A DNA stretch of 64,000 nt. Source: Rubritalea marina DSM 17716 (GTDB lineage: Bacteria > Verrucomicrobiota > Verrucomicrobiia > Verrucomicrobiales > Akkermansiaceae). The stretch spans positions 1 through 64,000 of the forward strand of contig NZ_KB899257.1 of assembly GCF_000378105.1 (NCBI RefSeq), in the 5' to 3' direction. The notes beneath the pieces were generated by a model. That model searched no databases. It saw only the letters and a program-made list of their open reading frames with translations, and was not told where the DNA came from. Position numbers and translations under genes: made by a program. Positions 25,903 to 35,805 of the stretch are shown piece by piece. Every line of letters begins with the position of its first letter. Position 1 is the stretch's first letter.

Positions 25903-26919
25903 TTATTTGGTGGTTTTCTGTTTGTTCGGAAAAATATTGATCCAGTCTCGTTTCATATCGACGACCGTCCATTGTTGCTCTTTGGCTTCATTCAGGCCTT
26001 TTTCAAAGTGGCCGATCGCAGATGGATGGTCGTATGCCCACTCACGCTTCTCATCGGTGTGGTGAATGTACATGCAAAATCGTGCGCCTTCACCAGCATG
26101 AGTCCATTGCATCATTGCCAGATCTCCATCTGAATTGCCAAAACAAGCGATCGGTCGCTTGCCAATGTGGGTATGAATGCCTACCGGCTTACCTCCCTTG
26201 TCATCGATAAAGTCGATCTTCGCTTTGCGCATCAATGTAGGGATTCCACCCTCATTGGTGAACTCTACTTCGAGCCGGCTGCCGATCACTTGCTCAGGAG
26301 GGATGCCATACACTTCCTCAGCAAAAACTCGCATGAAATCCACACCACCACCAGAGACGATGTACGTGACAAACTCTTCCTCACGCATCAATTCTAGCAG
26401 CTCCAACATCGGCTGATACACCATCTCCTTAATCATGCGCCCAGTACTTGGGTGCTTCGCTGTGGCAATCCATTGAGCTACTGATTCCGCATACTCCTCA
26501 GTGCTCATCCCAGCATGGGTGGCCATCACCAACTCCAAAATACCCTTCTCTCCTGACTTGAGGACTCCCTCGTAATCATTGGCAAGCGCCGATCGGAAGG
26601 GTTCCTTTTCTTTCCACTCAGGGTTCTGATCAAGTCGCGCGCGTACCTGATCGAAGGCATACATCATCTGAAAGTAAATCGGCTGCTCCGCCCACAAAGT
26701 CCCATCGTTGTCGAACACAGCCACACGATCCGTTGGCTTCACATAGTCGGCATTCGACTTGTCAGTCACCTTGTCTATAAACTGTAGCACATTGGCGCGT
26801 GCGGCGCCGTCAGCCCATGAGGGTAATATCGGATTTGCGTGAACACTACAAAAGCCAAGCAGGATTGACCCAGTAAGAGCCACAACAGCTCTTGGGATAC
26901 GATTTTTAAATAGGGGCAT
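25903..26919 (-). CDS. Exported HAD-superfamily phosphatase-like protein
   Basis: 338 residues with a signal peptide (about 1-29). Motif I is D70-N-D-G-T-L (AVFDNDGTLW), motif II is the YIVSGGGVDF region and motif IV is GNSDGDLAMMQW. This is a phosphoserine-phosphatase-like member of the haloacid dehalogenase superfamily. It lies directly upstream of the first sulfatase in the same operon, so it may handle a phosphorylated or sulfated substrate; that link is inferred from position. Confidence 0.85.
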   Translation of the reverse strand: MPLFKNRIPRAVVALTGSILLGFCSVHANPILPSWADGAARANVLQFIDKVTDKSNADYVKPTDRVAVFDNDGTLWAEQPIYFQMMYAFDQVRARLDQNPEWKEKEPFRSALANDYEGVLKSGEKGILELVMATHAGMSTEEYAESVAQWIATAKHPSTGRMIKEMVYQPMLELLELMREEEFVTYIVSGGGVDFMRVFAEEVYGIPPEQVIGSRLEVEFTNEGGIPTLMRKAKIDFIDDKGGKPVGIHTHIGKRPIACFGNSDGDLAMMQWTHAGEGARFCMYIHHTDEKREWAYDHPSAIGHFEKGLNEAKEQQWTVVDMKRDWINIFPNKQKTTK

Positions 26920-27121
26920 TGTCTACCGGTCTACCGCATGTTCGCATTTCAATCAAGTTCATTTGGGTGACAGGCACGCTTTCATTCACCTCAACAAGTT
27001 CGAAGTCATCTCCAAGCATCAGAAAAATTCTGATCTCTGCTGCTTCCACATGTCCAATTACTAGTGGATGTTAGACCTGATTGACAAAGTACTCATGCAT
27101 CAGTTATACATGGCATTGCTC

Positions 27122-28306
27122 ATGTCAGTTCTTCGTACAGTTGCTATTTGCTTGGCACTCTCCCCAACTACTGTGTTGCTGGCTGACACGAGTGCCGCCG
27201 ATGCCGCTACTGAGGCGGCTGAACTGTCGATTGCAGGGGTGAAGAACATTGAGAAACCGATCGATTACATTCTGTCCACTGATAGGATTGATCTGGGACT
27301 AAGCTACAGCGCTCTGTTTCAAGGCTCCCTCCCCCAGAGTAAGACGGGAGGTTCTGGCGAGCTCAGCCTCACCGGCCGCCTGATATTCATCGACGAGAAA
27401 TACCCAAGCCGCTTGCTACAAAAAATTGGCGCCGTACAGGACGGACGAATCTCGCTCAAATTCAGACTACGCCACCGCCACGCGATCCTAGAAAACTCAG
27501 CAGCCAGCTTGAGCACGCAGATCGGATCCGCTCTCGGCACTACCGATGGCTTTAGTAGCAATGGATTTGAAATCCCCGACTTCTACCTCCAGAACGTTTT
27601 CTTCAAGGGCCGGGTGGAACTGCGCTATGGACAGCTCAGTACAGAAGGCCGCTTGGACAGTCACGCCCTGCGCAGCTCGAAGAAAGCATTCTTGAATCGC
27701 GTCTTCTCCACCAATCCCACCATCGCCTTCCCACGCTTCGGCGCTGGTGCCATTGTTCGCTGGCAAGCCACCGATGGATTCGATTTCACCTACGCGCTCA
27801 CTCAAGTTCAAGCCAGTAAAACAGGAGAACAAGTGGACTTCAACCTCAGCTCAAAAAACCTCTTTACTGGGTTCCAAGCAGGCTACATCTGGGGCACCGG
27901 GAGCAACCAGCAACACCGTTTGCAGCTCACCACATGGGCAGCAGACGCCACCGAAGAAGTCGATCCAGACTACGGCCTCAGCGCAATCTACGAGCTCCAG
28001 CTATCCGATAGCAACCACTCTATTTTCGCCCGCTACGGACAGAGCCAAGGCATTCAAACCGATCTGCGCAAAATGATGGCGATAGGCTATGGTCAAACAC
28101 TCCGAGAGAAGGACCTCATCGGCGTAGCCATCGGTGCCGGTGAGTCCTCTGAGACTAAAGAAAACCAAGGAGTCCTTGAGGTATTTTATCGTCATCATTC
28201 CAAGTTTGGCTTTGAAGTCACCCCCGACATACAAATCCAAGTAGGTGACAGCATCCCAGCAAACTACGCAGTCATCTTTGGCTTGAGAGGGCTCATTGAC
28301 TTCTAA
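27122..28306 (+). CDS. Outer-membrane porin, OprB-like
   Basis: 394 residues from the ATG at 27122; two upstream in-frame starts (27068, 27098) would put extra residues before a standard signal peptide (about 1-22). The rest is a 16-strand type pattern of alternating aromatic residues with a C-terminal Phe (GLIDF). The layout matches carbohydrate-selective porins of the OprB family (PF04966), by resemblance. The lipase-like gene follows after 32 bases, suggesting co-transcription. Confidence 0.7.
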   Translation: MSVLRTVAICLALSPTTVLLADTSAADAATEAAELSIAGVKNIEKPIDYILSTDRIDLGLSYSALFQGSLPQSKTGGSGELSLTGRLIFIDEKYPSRLLQKIGAVQDGRISLKFRLRHRHAILENSAASLSTQIGSALGTTDGFSSNGFEIPDFYLQNVFFKGRVELRYGQLSTEGRLDSHALRSSKKAFLNRVFSTNPTIAFPRFGAGAIVRWQATDGFDFTYALTQVQASKTGEQVDFNLSSKNLFTGFQAGYIWGTGSNQQHRLQLTTWAADATEEVDPDYGLSAIYELQLSDSNHSIFARYGQSQGIQTDLRKMMAIGYGQTLREKDLIGVAIGAGESSETKENQGVLEVFYRHHSKFGFEVTPDIQIQVGDSIPANYAVIFGLRGLIDF

Positions 28307-28338
28307 TACAATAGCTGCCTAGCATCGCTCACACCCCG

Positions 28339-29967
28339 ATGAAACCACTTTGCGCCATCGCCATATCAGCCTGCCTCATCGCACTCACTAGCTGTGTGCC
28401 GAGCCTCACCAAGGTCACTGCCAACCAAGCCAATGAGCAACTCGCGGCCATGCCAAAGAAAGACTGGCATTACAGTAAATCGGCTCGCTCCAAAATTCGC
28501 AAAGCATACCAATCTTACACCTTTCGCCCCGAATACGCTGCGGCCTGCTTTCTTACTGCTGCTCATGACCTAGAACCCCATAGATCCCGGTCTGAGTGGG
28601 CCTATCGAGCCTACCAGCACGCGCTAGGTATGGGCACGGAGCTCATCAACAAGCACCAACTTTGGGGCCAAACTATCGAGCATCCCGAGCTCAGTATCGC
28701 ACTACCGAAAACCGTCGATTGTCATGAACTCGGTGTGCATAAAATTGATGAACTCCACTTCAGTGGACGCTTCGCCACTCCAGGCATGGATCCCGCCATT
28801 GAACGCAAGGGTCCAGGAGCTCCCATGTTAGCCACCACCTATGCCAGCGCTCAATCACTCGATAGACATCCATTCATGTCTATGGCGGGCTATATCCAAT
28901 CCGCCACAGCCCTTGCCGATTGGCATCCCGTGGGTGAATCCCAAGTGCGTCTCACACTCGAACTTCGCAATCCCAAAAAATCTAGCCAACTAGCTGCCAA
29001 CTTCACTGACCCCGTCGCGTTCTACGACATGAAGACCAAGAGCCTCATCACCTCAGGGTTGCAGAATGTCTGGCGCCCAAACAATGGGCTCTCTCAGATG
29101 GGTCTGTACAACACCGCTCCCATTGACCCAAAGAAAACCCCCATTGTCTTCATCCACGGGCTTGCTGCCACGCCCAACCTCTGGCTCAAGCCGGTTCACG
29201 CCATGATGAGAAACCCAGAGTTCCGCAAGAAATATCAAATCTATGTCTTCTACTACCCCACTGGCTTTCCAATCTCCCAAAACGCTAACCACCTCAAACA
29301 AGAACTAATCAAACTGCAAAAGGCGCGGCTAACCTATAACAACAAGCCAGAGAAAATGGTACTTGTTGGACACAGTATGGGGGGGCTTCTCACCAGCGTG
29401 GTAACACGTGACTTCGAAGGTGAGTTCGAGAGGCTGTCGCGTGTTAGCATCGAAGAGTTAAAGGCCACCGAAAAGGTGAAAGAAACGCTTCAAGGGCTGG
29501 TGCGCGAGGCTCCTATCGACTTTATCGATAAAGCCATCTTTCTCGGGACTCCTCACAAAGGATCACCCTACGCCAGCAATTGGATAGGCAGAGTTTCCTC
29601 GCACTTCGTTCGCATCCCCAAATCGTTGCTGGAAATTGATCCTAGCAGCTACAAACACGACCTCAGTCAATTCGGTCAAAGCCTCTGGGATATCGATCAG
29701 AATCTCGATGGGATCTACAGCCTAGAGCTCAATCATCCCGTACTCCTCTACATCGAATCTCGCCCCAAAATTGATGGCGTCACATACTACTCAATCATTG
29801 GTGATCGAGGCTGGGGTGGCGACCTAGAAAAAAGCTCCGACGGGCTCGTGCCTTACACTAGCTCGAGTATCAATAATGATGAATCCGAATGCGTCGTCCC
29901 TTCATGGCACAACCTACAAAAACACCCCGACGCAATCGCCGAGGTGTTGAAAATTCTAGAACTCTAA
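28339..29967 (+). CDS. Alpha/beta-hydrolase lipoprotein (lipase/esterase-like)
   Basis: 542 residues. Signal peptide with lipobox L-T-S-C19. The oxyanion segment FIHGLAATPNLW (about 270) and nucleophile elbow GHSMGG (about 342-347) are those of the lipase-like alpha/beta hydrolases (DUF676/PGAP1-type). A GTPHKGSPYAS block follows. The N-terminal half (about 20-230) is a separate domain I do not recognise. Predicted to be anchored in the outer membrane. Downstream of a porin on the same transcript. Confidence 0.8.
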   Translation: MKPLCAIAISACLIALTSCVPSLTKVTANQANEQLAAMPKKDWHYSKSARSKIRKAYQSYTFRPEYAAACFLTAAHDLEPHRSRSEWAYRAYQHALGMGTELINKHQLWGQTIEHPELSIALPKTVDCHELGVHKIDELHFSGRFATPGMDPAIERKGPGAPMLATTYASAQSLDRHPFMSMAGYIQSATALADWHPVGESQVRLTLELRNPKKSSQLAANFTDPVAFYDMKTKSLITSGLQNVWRPNNGLSQMGLYNTAPIDPKKTPIVFIHGLAATPNLWLKPVHAMMRNPEFRKKYQIYVFYYPTGFPISQNANHLKQELIKLQKARLTYNNKPEKMVLVGHSMGGLLTSVVTRDFEGEFERLSRVSIEELKATEKVKETLQGLVREAPIDFIDKAIFLGTPHKGSPYASNWIGRVSSHFVRIPKSLLEIDPSSYKHDLSQFGQSLWDIDQNLDGIYSLELNHPVLLYIESRPKIDGVTYYSIIGDRGWGGDLEKSSDGLVPYTSSSINNDESECVVPSWHNLQKHPDAIAEVLKILEL

Positions 29968-29990
29968 CTTCTAGTAAGAATTGCAGGCAT

Positions 29991-31001
29991 CTATTGCTTG
30001 TGCTCTTCGAGCCACTTTTTACGAGCTTCGAGGTTCTGCTCAAGCTTAGCGATTTGACGTCGTTCCTCCACGATCTCCGCATACTTATGCTTGATCTGTC
30101 GGATGTCCGAATCAAAATCAGAAATTGCATCTTCGAGTGCAGCTTCGATATCCAGAGCCGCACGCTGTGACACTGGCTGGGTATTCGGCTGCTCTACCAG
30201 AACAAATTCACCCAGTTGCTTCTCGCGAATGGCGATCACGTTCTCAACATGCGCTTTCTCAGACTGCAGCAGCTCAGTGTATTCAGCGGAATTATTTTCA
30301 GAAGATAGCTTGCGCTCCACATCAGCGAGCTGGCGCTTGTAGCTCTCGAGCGACTTCTTCAGACCTTCATTGACTGCATCACGCTGGCGCTTATTCATGC
30401 TCTTATCGCGTCGGTTTTGGCGCCATTTTTCATCCACGCGCTCATTGCTGTACCAACCATTCCAACCGTAGGAACGGTAACCCGTAGTTTCATACTTCTT
30501 GGTATCCTTTTCCTGAGTAAAAGAATTAGAAAGCTTCAACACCTGTGCCACACGCTTTTCCACTCGTTGGTCCAAAAGAGCGACATCCTTCTCCACCAAA
30601 TCGCTTGGTTGCTCAGGATTTTCTTTGCGAAGTTCGCGGACCAACTCAGCACGGCGGCGTTGGTAGTTCTGCACGTCGTCAGCCAGAGTTTCCATCGCTT
30701 GCATCTTGATCGCGCTGATCCGGCGACGTGAGCCCTGCGAATCTTTCAATGAAGCCAATTTGTTCACAATATTGTCGACCTTGGATTCCAATCGATCATC
30801 GAGACGAAGCGCGTCCTCGCTGAGCTCAGTCAGGCGATCGCGGCGTTCCTGGATACGCTTTTCCAATGCCACCACGGATGCTTCACGCTCTTCCATGGTC
30901 ATCGGTACTTTAGTTGGCTGAGCGGGAGTTTCCGCTAGAACAACAGCACCAGTGGTGCAGAGGATTGATGTTGCTAGAAATAATGATTTCATTGCCGCCA
31001 T
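29991..31001 (-). CDS. Exported coiled-coil protein, function unknown
   Basis: 336 residues from the ATG at 31001 (another at 30992). Signal peptide about 1-27, then almost all charged helix: heptad-like coiled coils at about 35-150 and 215-330, with a short aromatic insert (SYGWNGWYSN, about 185-195). Rich in Glu, Arg, Lys and Gln. It is probably a periplasmic rod-like or envelope protein. I do not recognise the family; the C-terminus ends in KWLEEHKQ. Confidence 0.7.
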   Translation of the reverse strand: MAAMKSLFLATSILCTTGAVVLAETPAQPTKVPMTMEEREASVVALEKRIQERRDRLTELSEDALRLDDRLESKVDNIVNKLASLKDSQGSRRRISAIKMQAMETLADDVQNYQRRRAELVRELRKENPEQPSDLVEKDVALLDQRVEKRVAQVLKLSNSFTQEKDTKKYETTGYRSYGWNGWYSNERVDEKWRQNRRDKSMNKRQRDAVNEGLKKSLESYKRQLADVERKLSSENNSAEYTELLQSEKAHVENVIAIREKQLGEFVLVEQPNTQPVSQRAALDIEAALEDAISDFDSDIRQIKHKYAEIVEERRQIAKLEQNLEARKKWLEEHKQ

Positions 31002-31064
31002 AGTTACATCACCTAACTGATAGAGCAATAAAAAGCTAGCACCACGCGCTTCTTCGTCCGGGAT

Positions 31065-32282
31065 CTACTGGCTACTGCGCTGAAAAATCCCTCCTTGAAT
31101 GATCGATTTGGCCTCTCCCACAAGGAAAAGAGAACCGGTGATCAAAATCGGGCCTTTCGAATTACTCAGTGATTGCAAACAAGACTGTAGATTCCGATGA
31201 GCCATATACGGAGGGCTATCCTCAGGCAGCATCAAGGTGAGTGATTGGGTTGTTAGGCTGCGCGGCGAATCAATCGGCACCAAATGAATCTCTGCACTAT
31301 GAGCAGCAAGCAAGCCCAACACTTTCGCCACGTCTTTCTCCTGAGCAGCGCCAAACACCAACACGGGACGATCTTGCCCATAGCGGGACTTCCAGGTATC
31401 CACCAATGCCTTCGCTGCATGTGGGTTATGCGCCCCATCGACAATCGTCACAGGGTCGTGATTGATCGCTTCAAAGCGCCCGGGCCAATCGATACGCTTG
31501 AGCCCCTGTTGTACGATGTCAAAATTCAAGGGCAGCTCAAGGGCACTGAGCGCCTCCACTGCCAACTTGGCGTTCTCGGCTTGGTGCTCCCCTGCTAGAT
31601 CAATTTGATAGCCTCTCAAAGGCTCAGTGATCACGGTGAGTGGGGCACCTCGCTCACCCGCCACTTCAGCAATCACGGCCGCAGCTTCCGGGCTCTGAGG
31701 GGCGGAAATAACTGGTTTGTCTTCACAAATAATTCCGGCTTTCTCAAAAGCAATTTGCTCCAACGTTTCTCCCAACCACTCGCTGTGGTCATCGGCAATC
31801 GGAGTGAGCACACACACATCTGCAGGCACTGCGGTCGTTGCATCTAGCCTACCGCCCATCCCAGTCTCCAGAACAATCATCTCACAATCCATGGCCTTAA
31901 AATGACGCATAGCAATCGCGAGTGTGAGCTCAAAAAATGTCGGGTGATGGTCCCAGTCGGCGACCAATTGTTTGAGCTGTTCGACGCTCTGTAGCACCTC
32001 AAGCTCGCTGATCATTTCGCCGTTGACGCGGATCCGCTCGCGAAATTCAATCAAGTGTGGCGAAGTGAATAATCCACAGCGCATGCCGGTGGCTCGCGCG
32101 AGGGAATCGACCATGGCACTGGTTGATCCTTTCCCGTTCGTACCTGCGACATGCACGACTTTGGTACCGCGCTGCGGGGTTGCAAAGAACTGACGAAGCA
32201 ACTGACGTGGACCGTCCAGTCCCAGCTTAATACCAAAGGTCTGGGTGGAATAGAGCCACTCTAACGCTTCCGGATAAGTCAT
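31065..32282 (-). CDS. folC: Dihydrofolate synthase / folylpolyglutamate synthase
   Basis: 405 residues from the ATG at 32282; the frame extends to 32318. The ATP-binding loop is VAGTNGKGSTSAMVDSL, with the family motif LTPIADDHSEWLGETLEQIAFEKAGI, and IVDGAHNPHAAKAL near the C-terminal domain. The mur-ligase-type central domain adds glutamate to dihydropteroate and to folate. Cytosolic. It precedes no recognisable folate gene; accD lies 70 bases upstream in the same direction. Confidence 0.95.
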   Translation of the reverse strand: MTYPEALEWLYSTQTFGIKLGLDGPRQLLRQFFATPQRGTKVVHVAGTNGKGSTSAMVDSLARATGMRCGLFTSPHLIEFRERIRVNGEMISELEVLQSVEQLKQLVADWDHHPTFFELTLAIAMRHFKAMDCEMIVLETGMGGRLDATTAVPADVCVLTPIADDHSEWLGETLEQIAFEKAGIICEDKPVISAPQSPEAAAVIAEVAGERGAPLTVITEPLRGYQIDLAGEHQAENAKLAVEALSALELPLNFDIVQQGLKRIDWPGRFEAINHDPVTIVDGAHNPHAAKALVDTWKSRYGQDRPVLVFGAAQEKDVAKVLGLLAAHSAEIHLVPIDSPRSLTTQSLTLMLPEDSPPYMAHRNLQSCLQSLSNSKGPILITGSLFLVGEAKSIIQGGIFQRSSQ

Positions 32283-32353
32283 TACTTCGTATTCGGTGTG
32301 CAGTGGTGAGCAACTCACGATGTGGGCGCACCACTTGCCACATGCAGCTCAAA

Positions 32354-33184
32354 TCATGCTTGTGGCATCATGTAGCTGAGTAGCTGGCCAAGCTTCTTCT
32401 TCACTTCGTGGCGTTGCACGATCGCATCGATGAGGCCGTGCTCTAGCATAAACTCAGCAGTCTGGAATCCCGGAGGGAGGTCTTGGTGGGTTGTCTCTTT
32501 CACCACGCGAGGCCCGGCAAAGCCGATCATGCATTTTGGCTCAGCGAGGTTGATATCCCCAATCGTTGCGAATGATGCTGTGACTCCGCCAGTCGTAGGG
32601 TGGGTCATGAGAGAGATGTATGGTAGTCCTTTTTCGGAGAGGTGCGCCAGAGCTGCGCATGTCTTAGCCATCTGCATCAGCGAGAGCATGCCCTCTTGCA
32701 TTCGAGCACCAGAGGAAGAAGAAATAATAATCATACCACGCTTTTCAGCCATGGCATCTTCCACCGCACGCGTGATCTTTTCACCAACCACCGAGCCCAT
32801 GGAACCTGCAAAAAACTTGAAGTCCATGACGGCGATCATTGCTGGCTGGCCCTCGATCGTGAGGCGACCAGTGACCACCGCGTCGTTGAGTTCAGTCTTC
32901 TGGCGAAGCATCGCAATTTTTTCCTCGTACTTGGCGAAGTCTAGTGGATTTTCAGCGAACAATCCTGCATTGGTTTCTTCAAAAGAACCACTGTCTGCAA
33001 TACTCGCAATACGCTCACGTGAGCCTAAGAGGAAGTGATGATCACAGCTGGTACAAACTTGGTCGTTCTGAACGAGATCAAGTGTGTGGATCATGGAGCC
33101 ACACGCTGGACACTTGGTCCAAAGGTCGTTTGGCATGTCCTTCTTCTTGCTATTGCGTAGTCTTGGTCTTTCGAAAATTCCCAT
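32354..33184 (-). CDS. accD: Acetyl-CoA carboxylase carboxyltransferase subunit beta
   Basis: 276 residues. The zinc ribbon is Cys-x2-Cys ... Cys-x2-Cys (CPACGSM, CTSCDHH, about 25-50). The carboxyltransferase core includes SSSGARMQEGMLSLMQMAKT and PTTGGVTASFA. It pairs with AccA (not in this window) to transfer carboxyl groups in fatty acid synthesis. The neighbour folC lies 71 bases downstream, as in several bacteria where accD-folC is a common pair. Confidence 0.97.
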   Translation of the reverse strand: MGIFERPRLRNSKKKDMPNDLWTKCPACGSMIHTLDLVQNDQVCTSCDHHFLLGSRERIASIADSGSFEETNAGLFAENPLDFAKYEEKIAMLRQKTELNDAVVTGRLTIEGQPAMIAVMDFKFFAGSMGSVVGEKITRAVEDAMAEKRGMIIISSSSGARMQEGMLSLMQMAKTCAALAHLSEKGLPYISLMTHPTTGGVTASFATIGDINLAEPKCMIGFAGPRVVKETTHQDLPPGFQTAEFMLEHGLIDAIVQRHEVKKKLGQLLSYMMPQA

Positions 33185-33231
33185 GGCGTTGGTAAAATGT
33201 TGCGTAGCCCATCTGGCTAGATGGCCAAAGC

Positions 33232-33990
33232 CTAGCCTCGTAATGCGGTAAGTACAACTATGTTTTCAATTTGCGATGCCGGTTTCTTCAAGGCTTGGGC
33301 ACAGGCCTGAGCCGTGGAGCCAGTCGTAAAGACATCGTCGATGAGAATCACACTCTCAAATCCCTCGGGAATACGCCGCGCCGTGAATGCGTCTTTGAGA
33401 TTAGCCGCACGCTGCTGGCGGCTCAGACGTGTCTGGGTTTGAGTGTGTCGGGTGCGCTTGAGTAACGCTTGCCATGGCACACCCGTGAGCTTGCTAAGCT
33501 CTTGAGCCAGCAGTTCCGCTTGATTGAAGCCCCTCTGCCATTGCTTGCGCCAGTGGAGCGGGACTGGCACCAGGATCGGCGACGCTAGGCTTTTGAAGCG
33601 CGGGCTTTGCTCGATCACCTCGGCACAAAACCGCGCCAACTCACCACTCAAGTAGCGTTGCTTACCGTACTTGTAGCTCACGATCAGCTCGTGGTTCTTC
33701 GCCGTGTTGCGCAGTGCCGCTTCGGCAAATTCAAAAGCAAAGTTCAAGTCGCGGCAATTGGCACAGGCAAACTGCCCCTCGATCACGCCATCGTAGCACT
33801 CGCCACAACGGCTGCAAAATGGCGCACGCACGCGCGCCGCCGCTGCAACGCAATCTGGGCAGAGCAGCCTGCCACCATCCGTACTCAGCTCACATTGTAA
33901 ACAAGATGGAGGGTACAGGTAATCGAGAGCGCTATCTAGGAATCTTGGTTTTTGCACGGGGGACGCATTCGGAAGTAGAGGGCGATGCAT
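33232..33990 (-). CDS. comF: ComF family phosphoribosyltransferase-like protein
   Basis: 252 residues. A zinc-finger-like region with four Cys pairs (CLQC, CPDC, CSRCGEC, CANC) spans about 30-80. The phosphoribosyltransferase-type PRPP loop is VILIDDVFTTGSTAQAC (about 212-228), with the GFNQAE segment at about 155-160. ComF is linked to DNA uptake in Bacillus and Haemophilus, but in other bacteria its role is uncertain. The start overlaps the end of the CPBP gene by 55 bases; a GTG at 33957 would reduce the overlap. Confidence 0.88.
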   Translation of the reverse strand: MHRPLLPNASPVQKPRFLDSALDYLYPPSCLQCELSTDGGRLLCPDCVAAAARVRAPFCSRCGECYDGVIEGQFACANCRDLNFAFEFAEAALRNTAKNHELIVSYKYGKQRYLSGELARFCAEVIEQSPRFKSLASPILVPVPLHWRKQWQRGFNQAELLAQELSKLTGVPWQALLKRTRHTQTQTRLSRQQRAANLKDAFTARRIPEGFESVILIDDVFTTGSTAQACAQALKKPASQIENIVVLTALRG

Positions 33991-34946
33991 GCCGCTGTCA
34001 CCACCAATGTAGCAAGTGGAAGAAGGCCATCCATCAGGCTATCATTGTACCAAATACTGCGCCCTTCACCAGTAGGATTTGTCAGGCGGTTGGTAAACTT
34101 AAGAGAAAACACCCAACCGGCGTGCAGGCCAATAGCAAACCATAAGCTACCAGTCACATAGCGGGTGTAGGCCAATGTCACCCCCACCACAAATAAAGTC
34201 ATGAATACTCCAAAAAACTCAGCTGCAGTCAGGAACTTTTGACCAATCAAGCCGAGCATTTCGAAGCCGGCAAGGAAATGGCGAGGGTCTGCCACCTGTG
34301 CCCCATCGGGTGGCGAGAGAAAATGCACTGCTGCAAAGAAAAGCGAGAGGCCGGTGATATTCGCAGCCACGTTCAGCTTGCGTGCCAGCACCGAGTAGAG
34401 CACCCCACGGAACAACCATTCTTCCAATAAAGATACAATGATCGCGGGAATGATTGCCTTCTGAAAAGCCTTAGCAAACACAAAATCATCAGCGGTTTCG
34501 ATCCAGCCTAATTGATACAGCAAGGCCACCAAAAGCGTGAGAAACCCAGCAGAAAAACCCAGCGCCAGCGCCAAGTCTCTCCAACCCCTAGCCTGAGGAT
34601 TGATCCGCTGCAGGAAAGGCTTCTTCTCTTCCTTCTCACCACCTTTGCGGCGCAAACTCTTGATCAGAGGAAACAACAACACCAGAGCGGTCGCCATCAA
34701 TGCGCGGTTGAAGTACCGCGAAAAGCGCGCGTTGTCGCACTTCTTTGCCAGCCATTCCATCGGTGCCGAAAGCTCAGCCACCGCTGCCTCAGCCGCGAGG
34801 TCCTTGCCCCAAGAATAAAGATGCGGGGAAAGTAAGGCCGCACCCACAAAGCTCGCCACAATGAATAGGAAGAGCTTGAACAAATCGTGTTGGAGTAGTC
34901 GTGTCACTGGTCGCAGCCTAAACGATGACTCTGGAACTAGCAACAA
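33936..34946 (-). CDS. CPBP-family intramembrane metalloprotease
   Basis: 336 residues with eight or so membrane helices. The family motif EEWLFRGVLYSVL (EExxxR at about 167-172) and the downstream FAAVHF and AIGLHAGWVF His motifs are the metal-binding signature of CPBP (Abi) proteases. Function in the cell is unspecified. The comF start overlaps its 3' end, suggesting one transcript. Confidence 0.88.
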   Translation of the reverse strand: MLLVPESSFRLRPVTRLLQHDLFKLFLFIVASFVGAALLSPHLYSWGKDLAAEAAVAELSAPMEWLAKKCDNARFSRYFNRALMATALVLLFPLIKSLRRKGGEKEEKKPFLQRINPQARGWRDLALALGFSAGFLTLLVALLYQLGWIETADDFVFAKAFQKAIIPAIIVSLLEEWLFRGVLYSVLARKLNVAANITGLSLFFAAVHFLSPPDGAQVADPRHFLAGFEMLGLIGQKFLTAAEFFGVFMTLFVVGVTLAYTRYVTGSLWFAIGLHAGWVFSLKFTNRLTNPTGEGRSIWYNDSLMDGLLPLATLVVTAACIALYFRMRPPCKNQDS

Positions 34947-34979
34947 CCGCTTGCAGCTGTCCGCGCAGGTAGTGTCCCA

Positions 34980-35648
34980 CTATGCTTCTCGCATTGCGGT
35001 GATCGCGGCCTTCATATCCGGTGCTTGGAATGATGAAGAACCAGCCACCAAAACATTGGCCCCAGCTTTCCCGGCGATGGCCGCTGTTTCTGTATTGATT
35101 CCACCATCCACTTCAATATGGAAATGTAAGCCATTTGCGTCGCGATACGCTGCCGCGGCCTCCACCTTCGCCATCATGTCATGCATGAAGCTTTGCCCGC
35201 CAAAGCCTGGCACGACGGTCATCGGTAAAAGCAGGTCGATTTGATCCAAGTACGGCAACACCTCTTCAAATGGGGTCGCAGGATTCAAGGCCAAACCAGC
35301 CTTGACCCCGGCTTCACGAATCAGCAACAGCGTGGCCGACACATCGTGGTCTGCTTCCACATGCACCGTGATCATGTCTGCACCCGCCTTGATGAAGCGC
35401 GGTAAATAATGGTCCGGACGCGTGATCATCAAATGCACATCCAGAAATATGTCATTGCTCTCGTGAATCGCCTCAACCATCTGAGGACCAAAGGAAATAT
35501 TGTCTACAAAGTGGCCATCCATCACATCGAGATGCAACCAATCCGCACCAGAATGAATCGCACGGCTGACTTCTTCCGTCACCTTTCCCCAGTCAGCAGC
35601 CAACAATGAGGGTGCCATGATACGATCAGAATGGTGCCATTTCTTCAT
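34980..35648 (-). CDS. rpe: Ribulose-phosphate 3-epimerase
   Basis: 222 residues from the ATG at 35648 (MKKWHHSDR); the frame extends to 35741 without need. Motifs: LHLDVMDGHFVDNISFG (about 36-52), MTVVPGFGGQSF (about 140-150) and the C-terminal phosphate-binding VDGGIN and VLVAGSSSF. It interconverts ribulose-5-phosphate and xylulose-5-phosphate in the pentose phosphate pathway, which also receives xylulose-5-phosphate from XylB. Divergent from tadA, with 157 bases between. Confidence 0.95.
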   Translation of the reverse strand: MKKWHHSDRIMAPSLLAADWGKVTEEVSRAIHSGADWLHLDVMDGHFVDNISFGPQMVEAIHESNDIFLDVHLMITRPDHYLPRFIKAGADMITVHVEADHDVSATLLLIREAGVKAGLALNPATPFEEVLPYLDQIDLLLPMTVVPGFGGQSFMHDMMAKVEAAAAYRDANGLHFHIEVDGGINTETAAIAGKAGANVLVAGSSSFQAPDMKAAITAMREA

Positions 35649-35805
35649 AGCCCAAAGCATAGTGAGAACCCATCGAGATTCAAGTGGCCAATTTGGCATT
35701 TCTCGGAATCGCGGAATTTTCACAAGGCGCATATCCCACAATCAAGCATCACTCGGCAATTTTCCATGGTTGCCAGAAGCCCGCAGACGAATTACAGCTA
35801 ATCGC

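Noticed and set aside
4-31024. 15-bp identity CACCTAACTGATAGA at 4-18 and 31010-31024
   Set aside because: One or two exact 15-mers are expected by chance in 64 kb, and no further flanking similarity was seen.
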